Positions 9,212-17,445 of a stretch of DNA of 19,020 nt are shown here, in pieces; position 1 is the first letter of the stretch; every line of letters begins with the position of its first letter. The translations under genes and the position numbers were made by a program. Location of the stretch: positions 1 to 19,020 of the forward strand of contig JAQIWT010000502.1 of the NCBI GenBank assembly GCA_034696485.1. Direction: 5' to 3'. The stretch is from Isohypsibius dastychi (taxonomy: Eukaryota; Tardigrada; Eutardigrada; Parachela; Isohypsibiidae). The notes below the pieces were generated by a model, which saw nothing but the letters and a program-made list of their open reading frames with translations, made no database searches and was not told where the DNA came from.

Positions 9212-9339
9212 CAACTATCTATCTTGCCGGAGAACCAATGAAACTGTACTTTGCCGAGGAGACCTTTCATTAATATCATTGATCAAGAAATGAAACAGGC
9301 AAATTAAGGCTTCTGAAAAATTCTATTATTGGCAGAAAT

Positions 9340-9359
9340 ATTCTGAATGAATTCAGAAT
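9340..9359. repeat. Short perfect palindrome in element T
   Basis: ATTCTGAAT and ATTCAGAAT are separated by two bases. They lie between the inner and terminal arrays on the right side of T. Confidence 0.4.
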
Positions 9360-9599
9360 TTTTTCGCGCTTTTCGAATTATTTCATCGCAGGTATAAACA
9401 AGAACTGAGTATGCGACAAAAAATACGTGGAAGATTTTCAGTCAATTGTATTGACTTTATTTTACTGAATTCTAAAGATAACAGAACAAATAGCATTTCA
9501 TCGTGCTGAAAAGAAGGAAGCAAATCGAGTGCCAATCCAGGAAAATAACGTCCCAGTGAAATCGCTAACAAAGATACCACACTGGTATGCACTGCTTAT

Positions 9600-9851
9600 T
9601 TTGAAAATTCGATAAAGTTCGTCCCGGATTTTTAAAATCTGGAATAGAAAATTCAGTTGAAGATACGTATTTAGTACACTATTCAAAAGCAAAGTCATCG
9701 CTCAGAGAGAATGAAAATGCGAAATCAAAATGATTTCACAATGCGCAACTATCTTGCCGAAACACGCGCAACTATCTTGCCGACGCAACTATCTTGACGA
9801 GTTGCCAGGCAAGTTAGTTGCTAGTTGCGCGCAATTATTTTGCCGGCTACA
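9600..9851 (-). repeat. Right terminal inverted repeat of element T
   Basis: This is the complement of the left repeat. CGCAACTATCTTGCC or variants occur at 9744, 9767, 9784 and 9830, and the end is GCCGGCTACA. The spacing of the four copies mirrors the left end (46, 17 and 23 bases). The copy nearest the tip has two substitutions, consistent with ageing of this end. Confidence 0.8.
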
Positions 9852-9857
9852 CTCGCT
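9852..9857. repeat. Target-site duplication of element T, right (CTCGCT)
   Basis: This is identical to 2781-2786. Removing T and one copy restores a continuous element P interior. Confidence 0.75.
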
Positions 9858-9933
9858 CACAGCTGGGCAGCACAAATGCCCAGCTGACCCACCGACCAGA
9901 CAGAAAAAATAGGACCGCACTTTCATACCTCTC

Positions 9934-9960
9934 AGTGGCCACTGGTGACTTAAATCACCA
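9934..9960. repeat. Subterminal palindrome pair of element P, right copy
   Basis: AGTGGCCACT is followed by TGGTGACTTAAATCACCA, the inverted counterpart of 2380-2406. With the copy at 10272-10289 this makes three related 18-bp palindromes in P. Confidence 0.6.
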
Positions 9961-10288
9961 GCGATGAATTAAGTCATAAAACTTGGTAGATTTTCGATAA
10001 TTTATTTCCAACGAAGTTAATATGAGATTTGCCAGTGTTAACGTAACTCAGAATATTTTTCTACGGTTTATTCAACAAATAATCGTCGAGCTGTAGATCG
10101 AGGAACCTACCCCCTTTAGATGCTATTTTTCAATTGACTTTTGCAACTTTAAAACTGAGGCTGGGGAACTTTGAAAAATATGTAGAGGTAGTACTAGCTT
10201 TGGATTTACCGAATCCGGAATCAGAAGTGATCTACGTTCAGCACAGGTCTCACAATAATTCGGGGAACTACTGGTGATTTAAATCACC

Positions 10289-10308
10289 AACGGCCACTAA
10301 TGGGTTAA
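10289..10308 (-). repeat. Element P right end with TTAA duplication
   Basis: The terminal repeat in inverted orientation (AACGGCCACTAATGGG) is followed directly by TTAA at 10305-10308. The palindrome TGGTGATTTAAATCACCA lies immediately inside it (10272-10289). Confidence 0.8.
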
Positions 10309-10335
10309 ACTTAAACTTTGCGTTTTTCTGTGGAT

Positions 10336-10833
10336 TTTTCAATGCGGCTCGTGATATGATGTTGTGGAAGGACAATGTCCCGCGTCACATGAACACATCA
10401 GAAAGCCCGTGATGTCTGCAGTTTGCCAGTTTGGAACTGCTGATGGCAAATCGTCAATCACTACAAGCTGAAATCGATGCTCGTGATGACAGCTTGGCCG
10501 AATGCATCGAACTTGGCAAGAACCTGCTATCCCGTAACCACGAAGCCAGCCCCGAGATCAAGGTCAAACCTTTACTGTTTTTTTGTAGTCTTTGAAGTTT
10601 TTCAGTTTGCATGAAAGGTCTATTTCGTGGAACCCTGGCTGATTACCAAAGAACCCTACCTATTCAACCGTGAACGTGGAGTGAATGTGTTCGAATGTTT
10701 ATCACTGTATCAGTAGAGTACGTTTATGTTCTTTCAGCAGTCGATGGAGGAAGCGGATCGTATTCGTATTATGAAGCACCATGAATTATTCGAAATGACG
10801 CAGCTGCTCAAGATGGCGCTGCGAAGGTCTTGA
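10336..10833 (+). pseudogene. Beta-spectrin fragment (spectrin repeats), broken
   Basis: The reading RDMMLWKDN ... HMNTSE ... RDV(frame break)SLELLMANRQSL, then QAEIDARDDSLAECIELGK, NLLSRNHEASPEIK, EPWLITKEPYLFNRERG and SMEEADRIRIMKHHELFEM follows consecutive beta-spectrin repeat sequence. Beta-spectrin is the membrane-skeleton partner of alpha-spectrin. The damage is clear. There is a frameshift near 10400, and the codon expected for Arg after FA at 10606 is TGA. Roughly 30 residues are missing between EIK and the next helix. Intron-like gaps lie at 10563-10605 and 10681-10740 (the second ends TTTCAGCAG). An alternative three-exon splicing is technically open for 98 residues (10422-10562, 10618-10680, 10741-10833), but it would be a truncated spectrin. 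The piggyBac-like TTAA end is only about 30 bases upstream, so that insertion lies at the edge of this relic. Confidence 0.75.
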
Positions 10834-11248
10834 ATATTCCGCCTTTTAACGCCTCACAACAGTAAGATTCTCACGAACCTTACTAACAGATTGAGTATCT
10901 ACTGATACTTACATAAGTACCTTCTTGCTAGCTTGAGCTGATTGCGGAAACACGTTTACTTGGATTCCACAGCAGTTTTCTCGCTCATGTGAAAGCTACT
11001 TTTTAAACAGGAATCTACCTGGAGGATTCTTCTCATTATTTCCATTTCATTGTTATTATTTAATTCCGTCCAGAGTGAATTGTTCTGGTGCTAGTTAGCC
11101 AGCGTTGCAGATAGACGTTGTTAATAGCTCTTTGAAGTTATCAAACGTATATTTGGAGAAATATTCCAGCCAGCCTAGTGAATTCTTTGCTGGAGCAAAT
11201 ATCTAGGTAGGTTTGCTGTTTCTGCTTATTCACCAATGTTCTGGCAGT
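10834..11248. other. Intergenic, no gene seen
   Basis: AT-rich sequence without a convincing exon, repeat or RNA gene. Confidence 0.4.
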
Positions 11249-11362
11249 ATGTCAAAGTGGCTGACCAATCAATCAACTTATGGCACGATCACCAGACATG
11301 GAATCATGAATCAGGACAAGGAACGAGTTTCAGAAAAAATGTTCTCAACAGTCGGAGGCTAA
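11249..11362 (+). CDS. Possible small exon or 37-residue ORF
   Basis: ATG at 11249 opens MSKWLTNQSTYGTITRHGIM and continues to KERVSEKMFSTVGG before TAA. A good acceptor (TTCTGGCAG) lies immediately upstream. The composition looks protein-like, but length alone proves nothing and no partner exon is evident. Confidence 0.22.
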   Translation: MSKWLTNQSTYGTITRHGIMNQDKERVSEKMFSTVGG

Positions 11363-11563
11363 GATGTTAAACATCACTAATATAAACAGGGATCATGCAA
11401 AAACCAACCCAAGCAAAAGAACAGAACCTCGATAAGAAGGCGTTATGGTATGTACGTGAGCTATATGATATCAGCCGCTCTAGATAACCGGCAAAAAAAA
11501 TGCCCACAGTGAAATTATTTCCGAAATGCAACATATATTTCTGAATGATACTTGCACTCATAA

Positions 11564-12240
11564 TCACATGGGTATGGGAACTGGAAAAACAAGACCAAAC
11601 ACAGTTCGGGCATTCTGAATTAGAGCTCTGTGACCGAGCGGTGAAAAACTGATGATTCTGTCCCCGTCCGCTGACTGTATAAACTTGTAATGTGCGCCAC
11701 CGTAGTTCGGGTCTGGAAACTCTTGAAAGAAGTGGTGTCTGATGGCAGGATACATCACCAGTTCATTCTCGCCCCACAAACCCAACACTTGCACGTAGCA
11801 TTTGGCAAAAAGATGAAGCGGTGGACTCATTCTGAGTGGATGGTCACCGTAGTGGAAGCTTCCAGTCGTCAAATCATAGTAGGCCAAGTGAACGGGATCT
11901 TCGAAACTAACCCATAGAATCAGGAGGGTTTGTTGGAAGGTTGTCAAAGTGATGACGCTAGCAACCACATTGTTCAAGTGGAACACATTGATGTTAGCTG
12001 TTCCCAGGATCCCGAGCAACTATTGCCAGAAATAAACAGATGGAAATAATTGGGATGGTTCTGACCGCAGCTGAATCCTTACGTTCATTTCGCGAATGTT
12101 CAAATCATTCGTCACAGCCTCCTCCACCCTGAGAGGTGGTGTCTGAAAATTCTGTAAAAGTAAAGCAGGTCAGCTCACCAGTGCGAAGCATAACGCGGTC
12201 CGCAAGGCCAGAGCATGGTATCGCCCAAAACGGCGGACAT
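11564..12240 (-). CDS. Unknown protein, three exons, 187 residues
   Basis: The exons are 12240-12179, 12128-12083 and 12019-11564. The introns are 50 and 63 bases with GTGAGC...CTCAG and GTAAGG...AATAG borders, and the phases agree. The ATG has a strong context (AACCATGTCC). The protein starts MSAVLGDTMLWPCGPRYASH. It then has a hydrophobic stretch (about 36-70) and regularly spaced beta-type segments such as DPVHLAYYDLTTGSFHYG, QVLGLWGENELVMYP and YKFIQSADGDRIISFSPLG, which recall propeller blades. This is only an impression, and I do not recognise the family. The gene starts only ten bases after the likely end of the upstream same-strand gene. The 3' end could be spliced further, because a pyrimidine-rich AG lies just before the stop. 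Confidence 0.5.
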
Positions 12241-12351
12241 GGTTATTATTCTGCCAAAACAATGAGTATCGGGCTGAACATTGAGATATCTTCAACAGCA
12301 CCTGACCCTTGGTTTCAATCTGATGGCTTGGTATTAAATCTTAGTACCTAC

Positions 12352-13686
12352 TTGTACTTGAATGAAGCGCTGGTTCATAATCCGGATTCGATTCACTGTT
12401 GGTCCATGGTTTGCGTTCGTCATATTGATTGCGTCCCTTAATCTGTTTATATTCACTATATTCATGCAAGCGGTAATCCGAAAGAAACGTGGAAATACGA
12501 AATGAACAGGCTCACATGCATGTATTACACGTGCGGGTGCCGCTCCAGCCCCTCTGCCACGAGCACCGCGGCCCCGGCCCCGACCACTTTTTAATCCCAT
12601 CATAATTTCAACGAACATATCGCAAGTCGCGCTAAACTCTGAATCGCATACAATAAGATCAGTCCAGCTCAACGTCAAGCGTGCAACCTGAAAATGTTTC
12701 CATTTACTTTGGTTTCAGGCTGATATATCTTAGAAGGTTAACCAGTTTTGTGTTTGCGATCTCATCCTTGTAAGGTTTTACGCCAAAGTCGTCGGAAATT
12801 GTGACGATTCCATAAGCATCGAAGAGTATGTTCCGTGATTGGATGAAGAAACCGAGAAGCTGCGATCGGCTGACGTACCGCAGTCCTTCGTTGATATGCC
12901 CACAAATGTCGTCTAGGACTGCATCTGTAACGTAATAAAGTGTCCCAGTCAGCGCGGTTTCATCGTCACTGCAGTCATCAATTTGCAGTCTTTCATGTTG
13001 GCGCAAAGATCGGAGTTCCATTATTTTATCTCCCCAAGAAGTCTCTGAGGAGAAAATTGATTTGAGTGCTTTGAATCTGAAGCTATGGTCTGCAAATGAA
13101 GATGTAAAATGGCTTTTATTAAAAACGCGTGTTGGCATATGGACATACCTTTTCACATGAAAGAAAACTGACTATTTTTTGATTTTTCTATCTTTTTGAA
13201 GGATCAACAATTTTCAAAACGAAGCAGCCAGTCATTCGTGTGAAAAAAGTGACCTCATGGCAGTGATTATTACGAACACGAAAACAAAGAGTCTTTTCAA
13301 AAAGATCGTTTTAAAGTCTGTCAGCCAACTGAAACTTCAAATTTTCCAACCAAGTTTTTGAGGCAAGTTGGTCGAAAGCTTGAAAACCGAAGTCAAAAAA
13401 TGTTCGTTGCAAAACTGAACTTCGGAGAAGGTTTTGTTAAACAGGAATAATAATAATAACATGAAATTTAATCGTTTATAACTATGAGGAATTATCAACA
13501 GTTTTGTTAATGACAAGTCAACGTTAAAAGTTTACCTGCGTCCACGATTACTGCTGTCAAATACATGTCTATGCCAGCCTTCCACATCTTGCCTGGCAGT
13601 TCCATCCAGATAAAAATGGTCATCAAATTTTGCTTGTTGAGAAGAGCTCCGAGTTTAACCAGCTCAATGTGCGTTGTACTCCGCAT
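12352..13686 (-). CDS. Unknown multi-exon protein with Gly/Arg-rich segment
   Basis: The supported exons are 13686-13536, 13089 to 12743 or 12704, 12687-12529 and 12442-12352. The first junction (GCAG-gtaaac ... ttgcag-ACC) is in phase. It joins KMWKAGIDMYLTAVIVDA to DHSFRFKALKSIFSSETSW, followed by an acidic DDCSDDETALTG and a folded-looking part (LLGFFIQSRNILFDAYGIVT). Exon 2 can either stop at 12704 (KPK*) or splice at a weak GTTAAC donor into VARLTLSWTDLIVCDSEF. The latter leads to GRGRGRGARGRGAG, an RG-rich segment usual for RNA-binding or methylated proteins, and then to KGRNQYDERKPWTNSES. A further 2-base join at 12250 would give a TAA. The start is uncertain because the frame stays open to 13773. 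No family is recognised. The 446-base first intron (13090-13535) shows nothing else. Confidence 0.4.
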
Positions 13687-13773
13687 CGTCCATGGTTGAT
13701 GAATCGAAACACCATCTCGTTCAGATGTGCGCCAAAGTTTCTGTTCAGGATTGTGGACTTTTCCATGGAACAC

Positions 13774-14023
13774 ATGGTTGAGAACTACATGAAAAAATCA
13801 TTTTTGTCCATCCCCCCAAGGGGGTGGACTCATAATCACCCTACCAGATTGGACACTCTAATAGACTTTAAGTTTTTACCAGTTCCAGCTTCATGTTATT
13901 GGCTGTATTCAGACTATTAAATCACCTATTGGTCCAAAGGGGGTCTAGCCATCCCCTCCACTTCCAAATTCCTACCATTTGCCAAATCTTTGACCAGTTC
14001 CCAGTTTCCAGTTTCCCCACGAA
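13774..14023. other. Intergenic stretch upstream of the 18-bp repeat
   Basis: I see no supported exon in this stretch. A self-complementary CCCCCCAAGGGGG-like segment near 13813 and a related CCAAAGGGGG at 13933 are the only notable features. Confidence 0.3.
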
Positions 14024-14113
14024 CCCAAATTGACGTGCGTACCCAAAATGACGTACGTACCCAAAATGACGTACATACCAAAAATGAAGTACGTATTCTA
14101 AATGACGTGCGTA
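14024..14113 (+). repeat. 18-bp tandem repeat, five copies, each with a TGA(C/A)GT box
   Basis: The unit CCCAAAATGACGTACGTA starts at 14024, 14042, 14060, 14078 and 14096 with a few substitutions. TGACGT is the core recognised by ATF/CREB-type bZIP factors (established knowledge), and four of the five units keep it intact. The repeat is open in both directions, giving false repetitive proteins. It could be a minisatellite or a clustered regulatory site. Confidence 0.8.
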
Positions 14114-14473
14114 AAACCGAATATGATGAGCGAGTGAAAACAGATGGGAGTGTCAGAGAAGACACTTTTCTCGTCTCTTCCGGCTTATCTATTCCATAGT
14201 ATATTCCACGGTGGTTGGGATGGACTTGATATCATAGCGTAGCTATGATATGAAAAAATCTTCTGATTTTTACTGGCATATTTAACCTGAATTCATGCAC
14301 AACGATATTGCTTGATTTGTCGAAGCGGGGAGAGGTTTAAATTGAGTTTGATAGAGAAGGTCACAGATCAATACTCCTGATACTGAGAGTACTTTGAATG
14401 ATGTTACGAAGAAACAACAGTCGAAGAATGAAGAATGTATGTCTCAGATGTTGTAAAACATAATACATCTCAA
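14114..14473. other. Intergenic, no gene seen
   Basis: A small hairpin-like TATCATAGCGTAGCTATGATA near 14230-14250 (TATCATAGC and its complement) is visible. Nothing else is supported. Confidence 0.4.
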
Positions 14474-14475
14474 TA

Positions 14476-15045
14476 CAGTCAACTTCCGCTATGTGAATAA
14501 CTCGCTACCTGAATAATCTGGACACGTGTCGTCGAACTGACGTATGGTCTACTTTTTGTGGAGAGTGCGACATCGTACTAAACGAGAGGATTTTTGCTAT
14601 TTGAATAATGAATTCCCCTTCCGGTAGACTGACTCATCCAACACTGCATTGTTGTGGTTTCTGAATTTCTGATTCTCGAGCTTCTTCACGTTTTTTCTTG
14701 ACTTGTAGCAACAAATTTGGGACTGAACAGCAGTCGGTTTCGAGAATAATTATGAAGAGAAAAGAAATTGAAGCTGCATGGAGCCCGGAAACCGTCGACA
14801 AGGAGAGGAAAAAAACTGCATGCTGCTGCTTTTCAGTTTTTTGAATCTAATGCCTAAAAACCTCTGAAAACTGGTTTGTTTGAATAAAGTCTTCGCTGAA
14901 ATATTCTTTCTGGACTTTTTTCTGCCGAAAATTAAAAGGTCATCTCATGGATTTTGTGACATCACATTCCTCCTCTACCTGAATAATGTTAGGGTTACAC
15001 CCTCTTTGTTATTGCCAAACCTTATTCACATAGCGGAGTCTACTG
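14476..15045. mobile_element. 570-bp MITE with TA duplications (Tc1/mariner or pogo type)
   Basis: The left end CAGTCAACTTCCGCTATGTG (14476 on) and the right end read inward, CAGTAGACTCCGCTATGTG (15045 back), match over about 24 bp with small differences. Both abut TA (14474-14475 and 15046-15047). TA duplication with CAG-starting ends is usual for Tc1/mariner-pogo elements. Inside, the word TGAATAAT recurs (near 14510, 14604 and 14980), as if end-derived. A short frame near 14752 (MKRKEIEAAWSPETVDKER) might be a remnant of a transposase N terminus, but no catalytic region is present. The element is non-autonomous. Confidence 0.75.
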
Positions 15046-15230
15046 TACATTACTTTAAACGTGAAAATTAGAACATTTTGACTTTGTGTCGTTGTTGGGG
15101 TCTACAGTAATGATTTTAAACACGCGTGTCAAGAGTCCAGCTGCTGGGTTTTTCCAGATCACGTGTGTTTTCCCTGGTAGAACGACAACGCGCTAGCCAG
15201 AGAGCGTTTCCCGCGCTAGGGTGTACTTAC

Positions 15231-15583
15231 GGTTATGCTGGATTGAACCAGACTGATTTCCTTCCGTAACTGAGCATGCATCTCGGCTGAATTTGACATT
15301 CTCCATTAGAAAAAGGAGTTGAATCAGGAACGCCAAGGATCGAGATTCGAGAACGCACTCAGTCAATGAAAATGAGAACGGAAAAAGACAACGAAGAAAG
15401 CTCAAAATGAGAGAGATACTTATCACTGCAGACGACCTTCCTAATCGTGTGCTGGCGTTTGATGATCTCGGTGGATAAGACTTGATTCACAAGCAAAGTA
15501 TTAGCTTGGGGAATTCCGACGACAAGTGGTCCAAAGCTTGACTCATTTAATCTCGAACTACACTGAGCGAAACGGCTTTGCAC
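15231..15583 (-). CDS. Candidate two-exon partial gene, coiled-coil-like
   Basis: Exon one runs from about 15583 to 15420 and exon two is 15300-15231. The first donor (AA-GTATCT), a pyrimidine-rich acceptor (CTCCTTTTTCTAATGGAG) and a consensus second donor (GTAAGTAC at 15230) fit together in phase. The result is ESSFGPLVVGIPQANTLLVN ... IIKRQHTIRKVVCSDK joined to MSNSAEMHAQLRKEISLVQS. The second exon has heptad-like spacing. The 5' end is missing because an in-frame TGA lies just upstream and no good acceptor is seen. Downstream exons were not found, and the MITE follows. I do not recognise the product. It could be a decayed gene or a chance frame. Confidence 0.3.
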
Positions 15584-15994
15584 CTCGAACTGTTCTCTTT
15601 TCCATTTTCAGCTGGTCTTCACATGAGTTTCTCCGTGAATTCGTCGACAATGCCACGAGGATACCAATACCATGCAATTATTCCAGGTAAGGGGAGCACC
15701 CAAAGAACATCTGATCATATATCTCATGCTCTGGGAATATTCTATTATCTATTGAATCACTAATTCTTTACCAACAAGAAACAATTTGTACAAGATGTTT
15801 TCACCAGAGATTTTTTATTTCTTATATTTTGTAAATATTTTATTTTTTCTATCCTGGAAATACGTCAGCTACGTGATATGATTTATTCTCAGATGTTCCA
15901 ACCTCTAACCTATATATTATAAACTGAAAGTATCTCACATCATCCATGTATGCTTTGTTGATCCGGTTTAAATTGCCGTCGCCTAATTCGTCAG
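15584..15994. other. Mostly non-coding; one possible 75-base exon
   Basis: A plus-strand segment at 15612-15686 is bordered by TTTTCAG and GTAAGG and is open in two frames. It looks like an exon but has no identifiable partner. The rest is AT-rich. Confidence 0.3.
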
Positions 15995-16114
15995 GGAGCA
16001 CTTACACTGCCTGAAATGTGCAAGAAATTCAGTGAAAACTCCAGGGAACTTCAGCGACGAGAGGTGCGAGTGCGACCCATGAACCCAACTTTTTTATCAA
16101 CCAAAAATGGATAA
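15995..16114 (+). CDS. Candidate 39-residue terminal exon
   Basis: After an acceptor (ATTCGTCAG) the frame reads GALTLPEMCKKFSENSRELQ, then RREVRVRPMNPTF and a TAA. The charged helical composition is protein-like. It could pair with the possible exon at 15612-15686, but phases cannot be settled. Unrecognised. Confidence 0.25.
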   Translation, partial: GALTLPEMCKKFSENSRELQRREVRVRPMNPTFLSTKNG

Positions 16115-16755
16115 CATGTAACGATTGATTGTTGTTTTTGTTTAAATATTCAAAGTTCAAACTTGGGGTTTTTCCCTCGGTCTGAACCGTTGATATCATA
16201 GGTCGATTGTAGTCCAGCAATACAGTATTCTTCCATGCTGACTTAACTTAGCACTCTACTGTAGTCTCACAATATCCAGGGTTCTGCTTTCTTAGATTTC
16301 AGAGGCTTGATCGTTTGAAGGAAGTTTTTTTTCAAAAGGTCAATGTAGGAATGATCATATTGACCACACGCCACACATGGTGGACGGAGGGCGTTTTGCG
16401 AATGGCAGCAACCGGTGTTTTGCCCCTACAGTGAAGGCTGTTGGAATGAACGATACGAATAGTGCACAGCTGGCAATAGTGAACATGGATTGACTTAAGC
16501 TTTAAACGATTAGACTTTAACTTTGACTTTACTTTAAGCATAGCTTCAATTATAGCGTTGATTTTGACTAACCTATCGACATAGACTATAGCACAGGAGA
16601 GACGCTGTTGAGAGTAAAAAACAGTTCATTGTGAACAGCAAACAAAAGGTATCCAAAGTGTGAAAATCAGCTGTCAAAGTGAACAAACCAGCTGCCGGAC
16701 TTTTCATTGTCTCCTGATTACGCTGTGAGAATCTTCAGTCTAAATTGACTGAACC
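16115..16755. other. Intergenic, no supported gene
   Basis: A minus-strand open frame at 16332-16541 is Lys/Ser-rich and lacks splice or family support. I see no repeats with clear ends. Confidence 0.35.
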
Positions 16756-17445
16756 ATGTCCGCAAAGAAGAGGAGGCTCCCAGAAACTCCAAACGCAACG
16801 AGTTAACGCCGAAGAAGAGCTCGAGGTTCTGAAACATATTATCGCGAAGACGACTGCTTGATTAACCACGAAGCAAACCACCTACAAATTCTGCCCCGTG
16901 TAGGTTCGGGCCTCTTGATACACATATTCACCCCCTAGGTAGCCACTCTGTAAATAGTGAACATTTGTCTAATGTGGACAAGATTCAACCGTCAATTTTT
17001 GTTCGTTTCACAACTCTTATTGTGTCCGTTTTCTAACAAGATAAATTTTGGCAGTTGATGGTAATCTGGGCTCACCGGGGAGCACTTCAAGTGAAATTTG
17101 GCAGCCGCCAAACATTCACGGGCAACAAGTGAATGGTTATCAAGTTGCCCTTCAACCCCACTACCAACCAACTTTTCAACCCCGCTACCAACCAACCGGT
17201 CGCGTGCCCGATCCAACTGACTTGTAAGTTACAATGACTTGAAATGTTAAGAAAAGATATAATGGGATGTTGGTTCAAGGCAAAGAGCGCAATATACTCG
17301 AGATGACAGGAGAGAATACGTTAACGCCTTGGAGGAACGAAACCGGCAACTGGAAGCATACAACCAAGAGCTCCGGAAAGAAGTAGATGGACTGTTGCGT
17401 CGTTTACAGCCTTTCATTAACAACCATTCTGGGCCGCATTTTTGA
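16756..17445 (+). CDS. Small leucine-zipper protein with basic N terminus (126 residues, 3 exons)
   Basis: The exons are 16756-16801, 17055-17223 and 17280-17445. They sum to 381 bases and the phases agree. The first donor (A-GTTAAC) is weak, the second (TT-GTAAGTT) is strong, and the acceptors are TTTTGGCAG and GGTTCAAG. The ATG lies in a good context (GAACCATGTCC). MSAKKRRLPETP resembles a nuclear localisation signal. The middle is Gln/Pro-rich with a repeated HYQPTFQPRYQPT, as in activation domains. The end holds four heptad-spaced leucines in RREYVNALEERNRQLEAYNQ and ELRKEVDGLLRRL. The arrangement recalls bZIP factors, but the basic region before the zipper (RAQYTRDDRREY) lacks the usual Asn and Arg signature, so DNA binding is doubtful. 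It may be a dimer partner. An AATAAA at 17646-17651 is a plausible polyadenylation signal. Exon 1 is the least certain part. Confidence 0.5.

Larger units (their letters stand above)
2787..9851. mobile_element. Element T: two-gene DNA transposon (Tnp2-like transposase plus BEN-domain gene)
   Basis: The ends are TGTAGCCGGCAA at 2787 and its complement ending at 9851. They are flanked exactly by CTCGCT (2781-2786 and 9852-9857), a 6-bp target duplication. Inverted similarity runs about 250 bp inward from each end, to about 3045 on the left and 9600 on the right. The element is 7065 bp and encodes two minus-strand genes with open frames and usable splice sites. Subterminal zones of about 600-900 bp at each side are non-coding and full of short repeats. 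The intact frames argue for a recent insertion, although the two ends have diverged by small substitutions. The transposase resembles the CACTA/Tnp2 type, but a 6-bp duplication is not typical of that group, so I leave the superfamily open. Confidence 0.85.
2249..10304. mobile_element. Element P: piggyBac-like element carrying a 7-kb insertion
   Basis: The left end is CCCATTGGTGGCCGCT (2249-2264). The right end read inward is CCCATTAGTGGCCGTT (10304 back to 10289), differing at two of 16 positions. Each end is flanked by TTAA (2245-2248 and 10305-10308). TTAA duplication plus CCC-starting ends is the established hallmark of the piggyBac superfamily. Without the inserted element T and one copy of its target duplication, P is about 985 bp. 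Nothing resembling a piggyBac DDD transposase is visible, so P is probably non-autonomous. A second inverted pair lies deeper: GGTGATGTAAGTCACCAGTGGCCACT at 2381-2406 and its counterpart at 9934-9959. The 380 bases from 2407 to 2786 and the 75 from 9858 to 9932 are non-coding P sequence. Confidence 0.8.

Noticed and set aside
9730-9912. Open frame in the right terminal repeat
   Set aside because: It is the mirror image of the left-end artefact and runs out of the element into P.
12136-12441. Plus-strand 101-residue open frame
   Set aside because: It is antisense to phased minus-strand exons with good splice borders, and its composition looks like a shadow frame.
12688-12707. A 20-base intron in the RG-rich gene
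   Set aside because: GT and AG are present, but 20 bases is below any intron size seen elsewhere in this window, and the joined frame hits a stop.
13926-14165. Repetitive protein with TSFWVR repeats
   Set aside because: It is the translation of the 18-bp tandem repeat, which is open on both strands. There is no other evidence of coding.
17280-17445. True bZIP transcription factor
   Set aside because: The heptad leucines are there, but the basic-region Asn and Arg signature is not. I call only a leucine zipper.
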